A stretch of DNA of 64,000 bases. It comes from Verrucomicrobiaceae bacterium. Lineage in GTDB: Bacteria > Verrucomicrobiota > Verrucomicrobiia > Verrucomicrobiales > Verrucomicrobiaceae. The notes under the pieces were generated by a model that saw only the letters and a list, made by a program, of their open reading frames with translations, was not told where the DNA came from and searched no databases. The DNA is taken from contig JADJPM010000001.1 in assembly GCA_016713245.1 (NCBI GenBank), positions 868,001 to 932,000 of the forward strand. The letters run 5' to 3'. Shown piece by piece: positions 40,924-49,795 of the stretch. Each line of letters opens with the position of its first letter. Position 1 is the first letter of the stretch. Both the position numbers and the translations under genes were made by a program.

Positions 40924-43900
40924 TTAGAATTGGTTGTTGCTCCACACGGCGATGTTTTCGGCGCCGGGCATGTTCTTGTTCGGATTGCGCAGGCGGGCGA
41001 GGTAGCTCGTGCGCGGGCGAGTGCCGATGTATTTGAGCACCTGGTAGTTGCGGGGGGAGGCCTTGGCAGCGTTCACGCTGCTCTTGGCATCACCGAGGTC
41101 GCCAAAGACGATGGCATCGGCCGGGCAGGACTGCTGGCAGGCGGTTTTGACGCTGTCAGTCGGCACGCGGAAGTTCTTCGAGTCACGCTGGACCTGCTTC
41201 TGCAGGATCTTGGCGCTTTCGAGACGCTGCACGCAGTAGGTGCACTTCTCGATGACGCCACGCATGCGGACGGTGACGTTCGGATTGCGCTGGAGGCGGA
41301 TGCTTTCGTCTTCCTTGAGCGAGCCGATGGGGCCGAAGTAGAGGTTGTTGGCCTTGATGCCAAGCTTCTCGGTCTCGACGAGCGGGTTGCGCTTGTTGTA
41401 ATCGAACCAGTTGAAGCGGCGGGCGGTGTAAGGGCAGTTGTTAGCGCAGTAGCGGGTGCCGATGCAGCGGTTGTAAGCCATCGCGTTGAGGCCGTCGTCG
41501 GTGTGGACGGTGGCGTTCACGGGGCAGACGGTTTCGCAGGGGGCGGCTTCGCACTGCTGGCAGGCCAGCGGCTGGTGCACCATCTCGGCGTTTTCGAGCT
41601 GCTCGGGCGTCGGATTATCAATGGACCAAGTGGACTCCTGCGCGACATTGTTGATGCCGGTTTTGGCGACGGCAAAGTAGCGATCCATGCGGATCCACTG
41701 CATGAGGCGGCCTTTGCGCACCTGATTCTTACCGACGACCGGGATGTTGTTCTCGCTCTGGCAGGCGACGATGCACGCGGTGCAGCCGATGCACTTGCTC
41801 AGGTCGATGGACATGCCCCACTGGTGCTTCTTCTCGTAGTCGAAGCCGCGCGGGTTCTCCTCGGACTTCACGCCGACCTGGCCCTTGTAGAAGGAAATGT
41901 TCTCCGGGATGTGGGAGTCCATGCCCGTCTTCTGGGCGAACTCGGTGTCCGCGTTGAAGGTCTCCAAGGTGCCTTCGCGATAGACCGCGCGGCCTTCCAT
42001 GGTGTTCTGCGTCTGCGTGATGGCGAGTTCGGCGATGGTGCCAAGCACCTCGACCTTCGCGCCGCCGATCACGAACTGGCTGGGCAGGCGGCGCAGGACG
42101 TAGCCGTTCACGCCTTTTTCGCCGCCGACGGTGCCGACGTTGTTCTGGCCGTAGCCAAGCGGGATGGTGATGGAATTGGAAACATGGCCCGGAGCCTCAA
42201 TGGCCGGAATTTCGATCTCCGCGCCATTGACGCGGATGACGATGTGCTGGCCGTCTTCGAGGCCGAGACGTTTGAAGGTGGCAGAGCCAACCCAGGCGGC
42301 GTTTTCCCAAGTGAGTTTGGTGATCGGATCAGGCGCTTCCTGGAGCCAGGCGTTGTTGATGTAGCGACCGTCGAAAACACCAGAGGAAGGCACCAAAACG
42401 ACCTCGATGGCCTCATCGGAGGGCAGCGCGGCGGCTTTGGCCTTGGAAACGATCGTGCCGACGGCGGCGGCGTTCACGCTGGCGTTCGCACGGGCATAGG
42501 AGGAGGCCTTCAGGAAGCCATCGCGGAGGGTGAAGTTCCACTTCGACTCGTCGAGGCCGCCAGCGACCTGAGCAAAGGTATCGCGAACCGCCGTGTAACC
42601 GGCGTCTTCGGCAGGCGCAGAGCCATCGGTGGGCTTTTCAGCCGGGCCAAGCTTCTTGCGGCCGAGTAGGGCCAGAAGGACATCGTTCTTGCTCGCGCCG
42701 TCGTAGAGCGGAGCGATCATCGGCTGGACGATGGAGTAGGTGCCGTCAGCGGCACGAACGTCGTTCCAGGACTCAAGGTAATGGGTGGCCGGAATGTGCA
42801 GCGCCGCGTGCAGGGCGGTCGAATTCAGCAGCGAGCCGACGTGGACGAGCTTCACACCCTTTTCGGTGATCAGCTTGGCAAAGGCGGCGGCGTCCGGCGC
42901 ATCGTAGAAGAGGCTGGCGGGCGTGAGGGAGACGAGGGTCTTGAGCTGACCGCCGGAAACATCGACCTGGAGGGCGGCGAAGTCGCCCATGTCGGGCTTC
43001 GGAGCCTCCTGGAGGAGGTCGATGGCGGAGCCGTAGGCACCGAGAGCGTTGTTGATGCTGGCGACGAGGGCGTGGACCTCGGCGGAGCAGCGGGAACCGG
43101 CCAGCACGACGGCGGAGCCCTTGTTGTCGATCAAATCGCGGACGGCAGGGGCGATCCAGTCCTTCAGCGCCTGCGGGGCGGAGGCGGCGAGCGCCTTGCC
43201 GGAGGCATCACCGAGCTGCTCGGCGATGAGGGCAGCGGCAGCGGGGATGAGGGCCGCCGGGATGGCCTTGCGATGGTCCGCCATGCCACCGGTGAGGGTG
43301 TAGCGGTTTTCGAGGACGTAGAGACGGTTCATGTCCTTCTCCGCCGCCTTCGTTTCCTTCGCACGATGCTTGGTGAATTCCTTGATCGGCTCGCCCGCGA
43401 CCGGATCGACACCGAGGAAGTCGCAATCGAGCGCCAGGATGCGCATCGCCTTGCTGAATTTCACGAAGGGCTTCACGCCGGCTCCGAGGACTTCCTTGTT
43501 CACCGCGGCGGCGTCACCGCCGACGGCTTCGTAACTGTACAATTTGGCCTGCGGGAAAGCCGTCTTCACCTCGCCAAGGAGGCGGAGGTAGGTGGGGGAG
43601 GTCGTGGCACCCACGACGATACCGAGACCGGCACCGGAGGCCTTCTTCGCATCGGCCGCAGCCGCCGCGATCAGTTCGTTCGCCTTGGCCCAAGAGATAG
43701 CTTTGCCAGCGCCGAGGGGCTTCTGGGAGCGGTCCGGGTCGTAAAGATCGAGCACGGAAGCCTGCGCGAAGGTATCAATGCCGCCACCGAGGGGGTGGAG
43801 GGGGTTGCCCGAGAGATGCGTGGGGCGGCCTTCATGCACGGTCACCACGAGGGGCGTGGCACCGCCGCTGCGGGGCATCGTGGTGGCGAACAGCACCGGC

Positions 43901-44178
43901 TTGCCCGGCACCATCCACTCGACGTGCTGCGTGTAGGGCAGGATGGTCGTGATCGGGCGGCGGCAGGAAGCGAGGCCCATCAGGCCGACGCTGGCGCCCA
44001 TGATCTTCAAAAAGTCGCGGCGGCCGTTTTCGGCCTCTTCAGGCGTGAGGGTGTCGCCCGCGGGGAACTCGCGGCCAAGGTCCTTCAAAAAGCTCTCACG
44101 ACGCTCGAGCTCAGCCGTGCTGCGCCAGTAGCGCTTCGCGTTCTGCGGCTCCTCGGGATGAATCCAATTGCGTTTCAT
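40924..44178 (-). CDS. actB: Alternative complex III iron-sulfur subunit ActB
   Basis: The 1084-residue protein has a Tat-type leader 'GRRDFLKIMGASVGLMGLASC' starting near residue 48, with a cysteine that may be lipidated. A long molybdopterin-oxidoreductase-like region (about 70-740) has no recognisable molybdenum ligand. The C-terminal ferredoxin domain carries clustered cysteines: 'CIGCTACIVACQSEN', 'CQQCEAAPCETVCPV', 'CIGTRYCANNCPY', 'CTYCVQRL' and 'ACQQSCPADAI'. These fit three [4Fe-4S] and one [3Fe-4S] cluster as in Rhodothermus and Flavobacterium ACIII. Confidence 0.95.
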   Translation of the reverse strand: MKRNWIHPEEPQNAKRYWRSTAELERRESFLKDLGREFPAGDTLTPEEAENGRRDFLKIMGASVGLMGLASCRRPITTILPYTQHVEWMVPGKPVLFATTMPRSGGATPLVVTVHEGRPTHLSGNPLHPLGGGIDTFAQASVLDLYDPDRSQKPLGAGKAISWAKANELIAAAAADAKKASGAGLGIVVGATTSPTYLRLLGEVKTAFPQAKLYSYEAVGGDAAAVNKEVLGAGVKPFVKFSKAMRILALDCDFLGVDPVAGEPIKEFTKHRAKETKAAEKDMNRLYVLENRYTLTGGMADHRKAIPAALIPAAAALIAEQLGDASGKALAASAPQALKDWIAPAVRDLIDNKGSAVVLAGSRCSAEVHALVASINNALGAYGSAIDLLQEAPKPDMGDFAALQVDVSGGQLKTLVSLTPASLFYDAPDAAAFAKLITEKGVKLVHVGSLLNSTALHAALHIPATHYLESWNDVRAADGTYSIVQPMIAPLYDGASKNDVLLALLGRKKLGPAEKPTDGSAPAEDAGYTAVRDTFAQVAGGLDESKWNFTLRDGFLKASSYARANASVNAAAVGTIVSKAKAAALPSDEAIEVVLVPSSGVFDGRYINNAWLQEAPDPITKLTWENAAWVGSATFKRLGLEDGQHIVIRVNGAEIEIPAIEAPGHVSNSITIPLGYGQNNVGTVGGEKGVNGYVLRRLPSQFVIGGAKVEVLGTIAELAITQTQNTMEGRAVYREGTLETFNADTEFAQKTGMDSHIPENISFYKGQVGVKSEENPRGFDYEKKHQWGMSIDLSKCIGCTACIVACQSENNIPVVGKNQVRKGRLMQWIRMDRYFAVAKTGINNVAQESTWSIDNPTPEQLENAEMVHQPLACQQCEAAPCETVCPVNATVHTDDGLNAMAYNRCIGTRYCANNCPYTARRFNWFDYNKRNPLVETEKLGIKANNLYFGPIGSLKEDESIRLQRNPNVTVRMRGVIEKCTYCVQRLESAKILQKQVQRDSKNFRVPTDSVKTACQQSCPADAIVFGDLGDAKSSVNAAKASPRNYQVLKYIGTRPRTSYLARLRNPNKNMPGAENIAVWSNNQF

Positions 44179-44205
44179 GTGTCGGGGAAAGGTGGGGGCG
44201 CGGGG

Positions 44206-45012
44206 TTAGCGATGGCAGGCGGTGCAGGAGTCCGGGGGCTGGATCTGCCAGTGCTTCTTGAGTTGCGTGCCCACTTCTTTCTGGGTCACATCTTTGCCGT
44301 AAGTCTTCTCGGCGAGGGCCACGAGGGCATCCAGGCCGTCTGCCTTGGCACCTTCGCCACCGATCACCTCGGCGATCTCGCCAGCGGGCACTTTTTTGTC
44401 GAGCAGGCTCTTGTAGAAGTCCGCACGCTTGAGGTCGGCGGGCTTGAAATTCAGATTCGCGACGTGGTCCAGCGGGCGGAGGTTCTTCTCCGGGTTGCGG
44501 TGGCAGTCCAGGCACCAGCCCATCGACTGCGGCTGGTCGTGGCGGACGACTTCCATCTCGTTCACCTTGCCGTGGCAGGACACGCAGGAGATGCCGCGGT
44601 TCAGGTGGGCGCTGTGGTTGAAGTAAACGTAGTCAGGCGCCTTGTGCACCTTCACCCAGGGGATGGATTTGCCCGTTTCGTGGGCCTTTTGCACCAGTTC
44701 CAGCTTCGGAGAGGTGGCACGGATGCCGCCCTTGCCCTGGCCGTGGCAGTTGAAGCAGGTCTGGTTCGTCGGCACGTTCGAGTGGCTGGAGGACTCCCCA
44801 AAGCTGTGGCAGATGCGGCAGTCCAGACCGAGCTGGCCGGCGTGGATTTTGTGGGAGAACGGCACCGGCTGCGTCGGCTCATAGCCCACACGGGTGTATT
44901 TCGGGGTGAAATAGTAAGCGACGCCCATGCTCACGCCGAGAGCAATGAACACGACAGCGATGCCTACCTTGAGGGGAAGCCAGTTGGTCCAGCGCGGAAA
45001 AAAGTTGCCCAT
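44206..45012 (-). CDS. actA: Alternative complex III pentaheme cytochrome c, ActA
   Basis: The 268-residue protein has one N-terminal transmembrane helix (about 14-35) and five CxxCH sites (C65, C86, C143, C167, C263). Extra histidines ('FSHKIHAG', 'FNHSAHLN') supply distal ligands. This is the pentaheme subunit that relays electrons in ACIII. It is the first gene of the respiratory cluster. A CRP-type dyad sits 20 bases upstream of its ATG. Confidence 0.94.
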   Translation of the reverse strand: MGNFFPRWTNWLPLKVGIAVVFIALGVSMGVAYYFTPKYTRVGYEPTQPVPFSHKIHAGQLGLDCRICHSFGESSSHSNVPTNQTCFNCHGQGKGGIRATSPKLELVQKAHETGKSIPWVKVHKAPDYVYFNHSAHLNRGISCVSCHGKVNEMEVVRHDQPQSMGWCLDCHRNPEKNLRPLDHVANLNFKPADLKRADFYKSLLDKKVPAGEIAEVIGGEGAKADGLDALVALAEKTYGKDVTQKEVGTQLKKHWQIQPPDSCTACHR

Positions 45013-45032
45013 AAGTTGCGGTCGAGAGAGAG

Positions 45033-45052
45033 CTTGTGAAAAATTTCACAAG
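45033..45052 (-). promoter_or_regulatory. CRP/FNR-family operator-like dyad upstream of actA
   Basis: A perfect 9-bp inverted repeat (CTTGTGAAA, 2 bases, TTTCACAAG) contains TGTGA-N6-TCACA, the exact CRP consensus half-sites. It lies 20-40 bases before the actA ATG. Binding by a CRP/FNR-type regulator is inferred. Alternatively the transcript could fold here as a hairpin. Confidence 0.55.
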
Positions 45053-45601
45053 GAGCTCCAGAATAGGATTGGCACAATCCACGCGCAACCGGAGAAATAA
45101 GATTTTTGAAAAAATCCCGCCACGTTCGGTGAGCGAAGGCAAATCCCCTTCTCTGCCAGCCCTTTTCGGCCCCAATTTTTTGCCCCGAAAACCCCGCCAA
45201 ACCACCCCAACCGCAAAAGCCCCGCACCCCTTGATTTTTCGGGCATTTGGAGCGGCTGGAAGGCTTTTTGACATCACCCCAGCAGCGTTCACGAATTCGG
45301 AGGCGTTTCCACCCATGACATGCCTCCCAAAAGCCGAGGACCTGCGCAACAAGCTCAATGATCTGATCAACGCGCTGCGGCGGTAGCCCGTACACTGCCT
45401 CTCCGAGGCGGCATGGGCGGGAATGCCATCCCGCCCTCCGAAAGGCCTCACTCCTGCACCGGTCGCGCCTTGACCTTCCCCCGTCCGCCACGGACATTCC
45501 CCTCGCTTGTCCGGTCTTCGCTTGGCTGGATGGGCATGGAAAAGACGGTGGGCGAATCGGGTTCGCCCACAATTTACTGTGACTAAACAACGTTCGGCGA
45601 C
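45053..45601. other. Intergenic region upstream of the respiratory cluster
   Basis: About 550 bases show no convincing gene. A 116-codon plus-strand frame exists (45036-45386) but has no recognisable domain and a composition unlike its neighbours. The region should hold the actA promoter. Hairpins are visible: one with GGGCGGGA/TCCCGCCC arms near 45415-45436, and one with a 9-bp stem at 45549-45557/45563-45571 (GTGGGCGAA arms). Neither has a U run. Confidence 0.6.
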
Positions 45602-45940
45602 ATGAGCGCACATCCACTCCGAAAACTTCTGGTGGCGATCCTTTGTCTTTTCACGTCTGCGTCCGCGGAGGCAGCAGAGCCGCCCGAGATGATCAAACTA
45701 CAGTATCGGATCGCGCAGGATGCCGTCAGCCCTTCTAGCTTTTGGGCCGTGTTTCCCAACGGAATGTCTCCTGGCGTGCGCATCAATTGGAAACTCGCGC
45801 CAGAAGACAAGAAGCGCTTGGACGACATCATTGCGACGCTCGAGCGAGACGGTCCGAACGGCAAAGAGTTCACCGCCAAAGGCGTCTGGAAGCACAAAGG
45901 CTTCGAATGCGACATCTACGACATCACACCGAATCCGTGA
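45602..45940 (+). CDS. Small exported protein, family unknown
   Basis: The 112-residue protein has a signal peptide (about 1-25, ending A-E-A-A). A mature part of about 87 residues contains charged helix-forming sequence ('APEDKKRLDDIIATLERDG') and a closing 'GFECDIYDITPNP'. No domain is recognised. It stands alone, divergent from the respiratory cluster. Proper start, stop and signal make it plausibly real. Confidence 0.6.
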   Translation: MSAHPLRKLLVAILCLFTSASAEAAEPPEMIKLQYRIAQDAVSPSSFWAVFPNGMSPGVRINWKLAPEDKKRLDDIIATLERDGPNGKEFTAKGVWKHKGFECDIYDITPNP

Positions 45941-46015
45941 GACGATCGCTCTGCCCCGAATGTCGCTCAGCTTGGGTCGTTCGGCCCCAGAACCCATTCC
46001 ACCAGCCGGAATCAG

Positions 46016-47128
46016 TCACTCCTGCACCGGCAGCGCCTTGGCGGGCTCCCGCTTGGCCTGGGCGAAGATGAGGGTGCTCATCTTGGGACGCCAGTTGTAG
46101 CCGATGCCGAAGGGGATGGGCGGCACGTCACCGGCTTTGTAAACGGCGGCGAGGTCGCTCTGATACTTCTCTTTGAAGCGGGCGATGGGGCCGGGATACC
46201 AGCCATAGGCCTTCGGCGTCCAGACCTCGCGGGGGAAATCCTTCCACCGCACGCCGGTGTCGTCTTGGAGGAGGGTGGTGCATTTCGCGAGCAGCAGATC
46301 CCGCACGAGGTCGAACTCCTCGAGATGCATCAAATAGGAGGCGGACTTCGTGAAGCCGTTCGGAGCACCGAGGGCCTCGCAGAAGCGGACGAAGCCGGGG
46401 TCCTGCTTGATCATGTAGCTGGCCAGATTGGTGGAAAAATAGTACACCGTCTGCTTTTGGCCCGCTTTGCCGGTGAAGCCGATTTTGACGCCGGGATGCT
46501 TCGAACCTTCGTGGGGGCCTTCCTTGCCGTCTTTGTCGAGGCCGATGAGATCCACGCTGTCGATGTGGCAGCCGCTGCGGGCGAGGAAGGTGTAGATGAC
46601 GGGGATGGTGCCGTTGAGCTTGGTGGCGTTGGCGGAGAAGTCGTTCTTCATCTCAGAGGTGATGAAGAAGCTGAAGCTCAAGATGGCCTCGAGCGAGTTG
46701 CGCAGGTTCCGCAGCGAGTGGTCGAGCGAGTCGCCGCCGAGCTGCGTGACATCCGGCGGCGTGCCCACAGGCTCGATGCCGCAGAGGACGTAGGTGCTGG
46801 CGTTCGGGTAGAAGGTGTTCGCGTGGAGGAAGTCCGGCCCGCTGAAGACGTAGAGCAGCGGGGCGGTGTCTGTGACAAGCTGCGGCAGCGTTTCCTGCAT
46901 CCAGCCGCGGATCGCGCCGAGCTGGCGCTTCTCGATATCCTCCCACGCGGCATCCAGGCCCTTCGCGTGACGGGCAAACTCCGCCCGCTGGGCCAGATCG
47001 AAGAGGGGTGAACCTTCCTGCGGCGGCAGACCGGCGAGAAACCGCGCCTGATCGTCGGCGGTGGGGGTGGATTGAGCGAAGGAAAGCGAGGCGGCAGCGA
47101 GGGCGAGGAACGAGACGAGGCGTTTCAT
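46016..47128 (-). CDS. Exported protein of unknown function
   Basis: The 370-residue protein has a signal peptide (about 1-18). Recognisable blocks are 'LLYVFSGPDFLHANTFYPNASTYVLCGIEPVG', in halves over about 91-122, and 'YFSTNLASYMIKQDPGFVRF'. I do not recognise the domain with certainty. Similar secreted proteins seem to occur in Bacteroidota and Verrucomicrobiota. Its ATG overlaps the permease stop by 4 bases, so the two are coupled. Confidence 0.8.
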   Translation of the reverse strand: MKRLVSFLALAAASLSFAQSTPTADDQARFLAGLPPQEGSPLFDLAQRAEFARHAKGLDAAWEDIEKRQLGAIRGWMQETLPQLVTDTAPLLYVFSGPDFLHANTFYPNASTYVLCGIEPVGTPPDVTQLGGDSLDHSLRNLRNSLEAILSFSFFITSEMKNDFSANATKLNGTIPVIYTFLARSGCHIDSVDLIGLDKDGKEGPHEGSKHPGVKIGFTGKAGQKQTVYYFSTNLASYMIKQDPGFVRFCEALGAPNGFTKSASYLMHLEEFDLVRDLLLAKCTTLLQDDTGVRWKDFPREVWTPKAYGWYPGPIARFKEKYQSDLAAVYKAGDVPPIPFGIGYNWRPKMSTLIFAQAKREPAKALPVQE

Positions 47129-48435
47129 GATTCGGTCTGAGGATGGCGCGGCGAGATAAAGTAAATGATCCAGCCGAGCAGGATCAACGCCATGCCGGCC
47201 AGGGTTTCTTCAGGATGCTTTTTGGCGACGAAAATCATCATCCACAAGCTGATGCCGAGGAAGAGCAGCGGCGTGATCGGATAACCCCAGCAGCGATAGG
47301 GGCGCGGGAGGTCCGGCTGCCGGATTCGCAGCACGATGAGGCCCACGACGGTAGCGAACGAACCGAGCTGGATGCTGAACTGCACGCAGGTGAGCACCGT
47401 TTCAAAGCTGGCGGTGAGCAGCAGCGTCACGACGATGGAAAGCTGCACAAACAAGGCCGCCACCGGCACGCCGCGTTCATCGCTGACGGCCAGCGGCGCG
47501 AGGAGCTTGAGGTCCTGGCCCATGGTTTTCATCACGCGAGGCCCCACCCAGGTCATCGCCGAGATGCTCGACACCAGCCCGAGGCAGATCAGCGCCGACA
47601 TCACCTGCCCGCCCGTGTGCCCGAAGATGCGATCCGCCGCCACATGACCCACATCGAGCTTGCCATCCAGCTCGCTCATCGGCGCGGCGTAGAGGAAAAC
47701 AGCGTTCAGGGCGATGTACAAGCCCGTCACCAGCAGCGTGCCAAGGGCGATGGCTTTCGGCACATTCTTCTGCGGATCGCGAATCTCCCCCACGATGTAG
47801 GTGGCAGCATTCCAGCCCGCGTAGGCATACATGACATACACGAGGCTCACCGCGAAGGGCGTGCTGCCCAGCAACTTGCCATCGCCCGGCTTTGGCAAAA
47901 AGCTCACCCCCTGCCCTTCGCTGATCACGAAGCCACTCACGATGAAAACGAGGATGAGCAGCACCTTCAGCCAGGTGGCCGTGTTTTGAAACTTCGCCGC
48001 CACATGAATGCCACCCACATGGATCAGCGTGACGATCCACACCATCACGAGCGACCAAGTCGTGGCCGGCGCATGCGGAAAGATGGCGCTGAAGTATTTG
48101 CCGAAGGCCATCGCCGCGAGCGCAATCGGTGCCGCGAAGCCCACCGTCACTGAAAGCCAGCCCGAGAGAAAGCCCACCGCCGGATGGAAGATCTTCGAGA
48201 GGAAATGATACTCCCCGCCGGATCGCGGCAGCGCCGCCGCCAGCTCGCCATAGCACAAGGCACCGCAAAAAGCGCACACGCCACCGACGAGCCATAGCAT
48301 CAAAATCGCAAAGCCCGACGGCAAACCTCCCACCTGAAAGCCCAGCGACGTGAAGACGCCCGTGCCGATCATATTGGCCACGACGACCGCAGTGGCCGTG
48401 AGGAGCGAGATACCATGGTGACGGGGCGCGGACAT
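47125..48435 (-). CDS. APC-family amino acid permease
   Basis: The 436-residue protein has 12 helices and the APC signature 'VVVANMIGTGVFTSLGF' at helix 1 (G-x-G substrate loop). 'GELAAALPRSGGEYHFLSKIF' and 'YAGWNAATYIVGEIRDPQKNVPKAI' are typical of the LAT/AAT branch. It exchanges or imports amino acids across the inner membrane. The frame is open upstream of this ATG, but the conserved start is here. Confidence 0.92.
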   Translation of the reverse strand: MSAPRHHGISLLTATAVVVANMIGTGVFTSLGFQVGGLPSGFAILMLWLVGGVCAFCGALCYGELAAALPRSGGEYHFLSKIFHPAVGFLSGWLSVTVGFAAPIALAAMAFGKYFSAIFPHAPATTWSLVMVWIVTLIHVGGIHVAAKFQNTATWLKVLLILVFIVSGFVISEGQGVSFLPKPGDGKLLGSTPFAVSLVYVMYAYAGWNAATYIVGEIRDPQKNVPKAIALGTLLVTGLYIALNAVFLYAAPMSELDGKLDVGHVAADRIFGHTGGQVMSALICLGLVSSISAMTWVGPRVMKTMGQDLKLLAPLAVSDERGVPVAALFVQLSIVVTLLLTASFETVLTCVQFSIQLGSFATVVGLIVLRIRQPDLPRPYRCWGYPITPLLFLGISLWMMIFVAKKHPEETLAGMALILLGWIIYFISPRHPQTES

Positions 48436-48679
48436 AAGTGTCGTGGCTGATGGAAAGAAGCCACGTTGCAGTAGAAGTGAAGCCGACCGCAAGAAACTGT
48501 TTTTTGAGCATCCTAGAGGCTTTTTCAGCTCGGCGCTTTGAGACATGGCCTCGCGGAGACGCTTTCATTCACTATTTGCCTGACTACTTTTCCCTGAGGA
48601 GCGGCGGGAGAGTAGAGCGGCAGACATGGAGCAGTAAATTCAGATTATGAAGCTAACACAAATATGATTTCAGTTTCAG

Positions 48680-49777
48680 TCACCAACGATCATAAAAGTC
48701 ATCCGCATCGTCCAACACACTCACATCTGTCCAGCTGACCTGAAGAAGTCCGTCCATCGAAAGTCTGTGAACGGCCCCTTTTTTTAGAGCAAGTAATCGA
48801 CTTGCTTGCGTGAGGCCTTTGGTGGTCAATTCCCAATTGGAGCTCTTTCGAGATGCAAATCCCAATGCCGTTAACTGCACTTCAATTATATCTGAGGGGA
48901 GATCGTCCGAGAACTGTAGGTGTCGTGTATGGGATTCGACATTGCCATAGTTCATGGGGAACGCTGCCTTGGCTTGATCTAGGATGTATTTATTTAGACC
49001 TCCTGTCTTCCATTTCCCAGCCAACTCATCTCGAATCATTCGCAGGAGATTATTCCAAGTAGTGGAAACCTCAAATTGGACATCTACTCGCTTCCTTTCC
49101 TTGCCGTCACCAATATATCCCATCCCAAATCCAGGTAGAATTAAGACATCATCACCTGATGCCAAATCACCTTCGTTGGACGCTTCTCTGCTTTTTAAAT
49201 CCTCCAACTGAGATCTTTGTGATTCAATGGTCCGTTGAAGCTTAATAAGCTCAGTCTTTGCCTCTTCCGAGGCAATAACATCACCCCTAACCCAGCCAGT
49301 TCTTGGGTTACGTCTGATTTCGCTTAGCAAACTGGGAATTAACTCACCGGGCAATTGACCAGCCGAATCCCAGAATCGGCATATCTTTCGACTCACCTGT
49401 TCACGAAAACTGAGAAGCTGTTTTCTTCGCGAAGGCTCAGCCTCACTCTTATCCAATGGTAGCTTTGCTGGACTGCGATGAAGCAACCCGATCACGGGAA
49501 CCCCATGCTTTAATGCCAATTCATACTCCAAGTGCGTGTAACTTTTCCGCCTGCCTTTGGGTATGCTGCCATACTTGCCAGCCAACAAAATTACATAGTA
49601 GTCGCATTGTGGAATGAGTCGTTCAATGCACTCCCAAGCCTCTTCGTTTGCCGCTGGAAAATATTCCATTCCACAAGGTATGCAGTCGATATTCAGAAGA
49701 GCCTGAATAACGCAACTTCTCTCTTCTTTGAGATCATCATAAGTAGAGCTGACGAAAACTTGGTAGCGTTTTTCCAT
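48680..49777 (-). CDS. DUF4062-domain protein
   Basis: Residues about 4-95 match DUF4062: 'QVFVSSTYDDLKEER', 'GMEYFPAANEEAWECIERLIPQCDYYVILLAGKYGS', in parts, and 'SYTHLEYELALKHGVPVI'. This TIR-like fold is common in NLR-like and defence proteins. A coiled coil follows (about 175-200). The C-terminal part (about 295-335) has 'IIEVQLTALGFA...WELTTKGLTQASRLL', which looks like a winged helix. The gene is visibly richer in A/T than its neighbours, which hints at transfer. Effector or sensor role unproven. Confidence 0.85.
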   Translation of the reverse strand: MEKRYQVFVSSTYDDLKEERSCVIQALLNIDCIPCGMEYFPAANEEAWECIERLIPQCDYYVILLAGKYGSIPKGRRKSYTHLEYELALKHGVPVIGLLHRSPAKLPLDKSEAEPSRRKQLLSFREQVSRKICRFWDSAGQLPGELIPSLLSEIRRNPRTGWVRGDVIASEEAKTELIKLQRTIESQRSQLEDLKSREASNEGDLASGDDVLILPGFGMGYIGDGKERKRVDVQFEVSTTWNNLLRMIRDELAGKWKTGGLNKYILDQAKAAFPMNYGNVESHTRHLQFSDDLPSDIIEVQLTALGFASRKSSNWELTTKGLTQASRLLALKKGAVHRLSMDGLLQVSWTDVSVLDDADDFYDRW

Positions 49778-49795
49778 AGTGGTGAAGCAATTGAG

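Noticed and set aside
45036..45386. 116-codon plus-strand frame in the gap upstream of actA
   Set aside because: No recognisable domain or signal, composition of Pro/Arg/Phe unlike neighbours, and it would cover the actA promoter and the CRP-type dyad.
45549..45571. Terminator or REP copy at the GTGGGCGAA dyad
   Set aside because: The 9-bp stem is real but is not followed by a U run on either strand and does not share the ends of the REP-like family, so it is only mentioned under the intergenic region.
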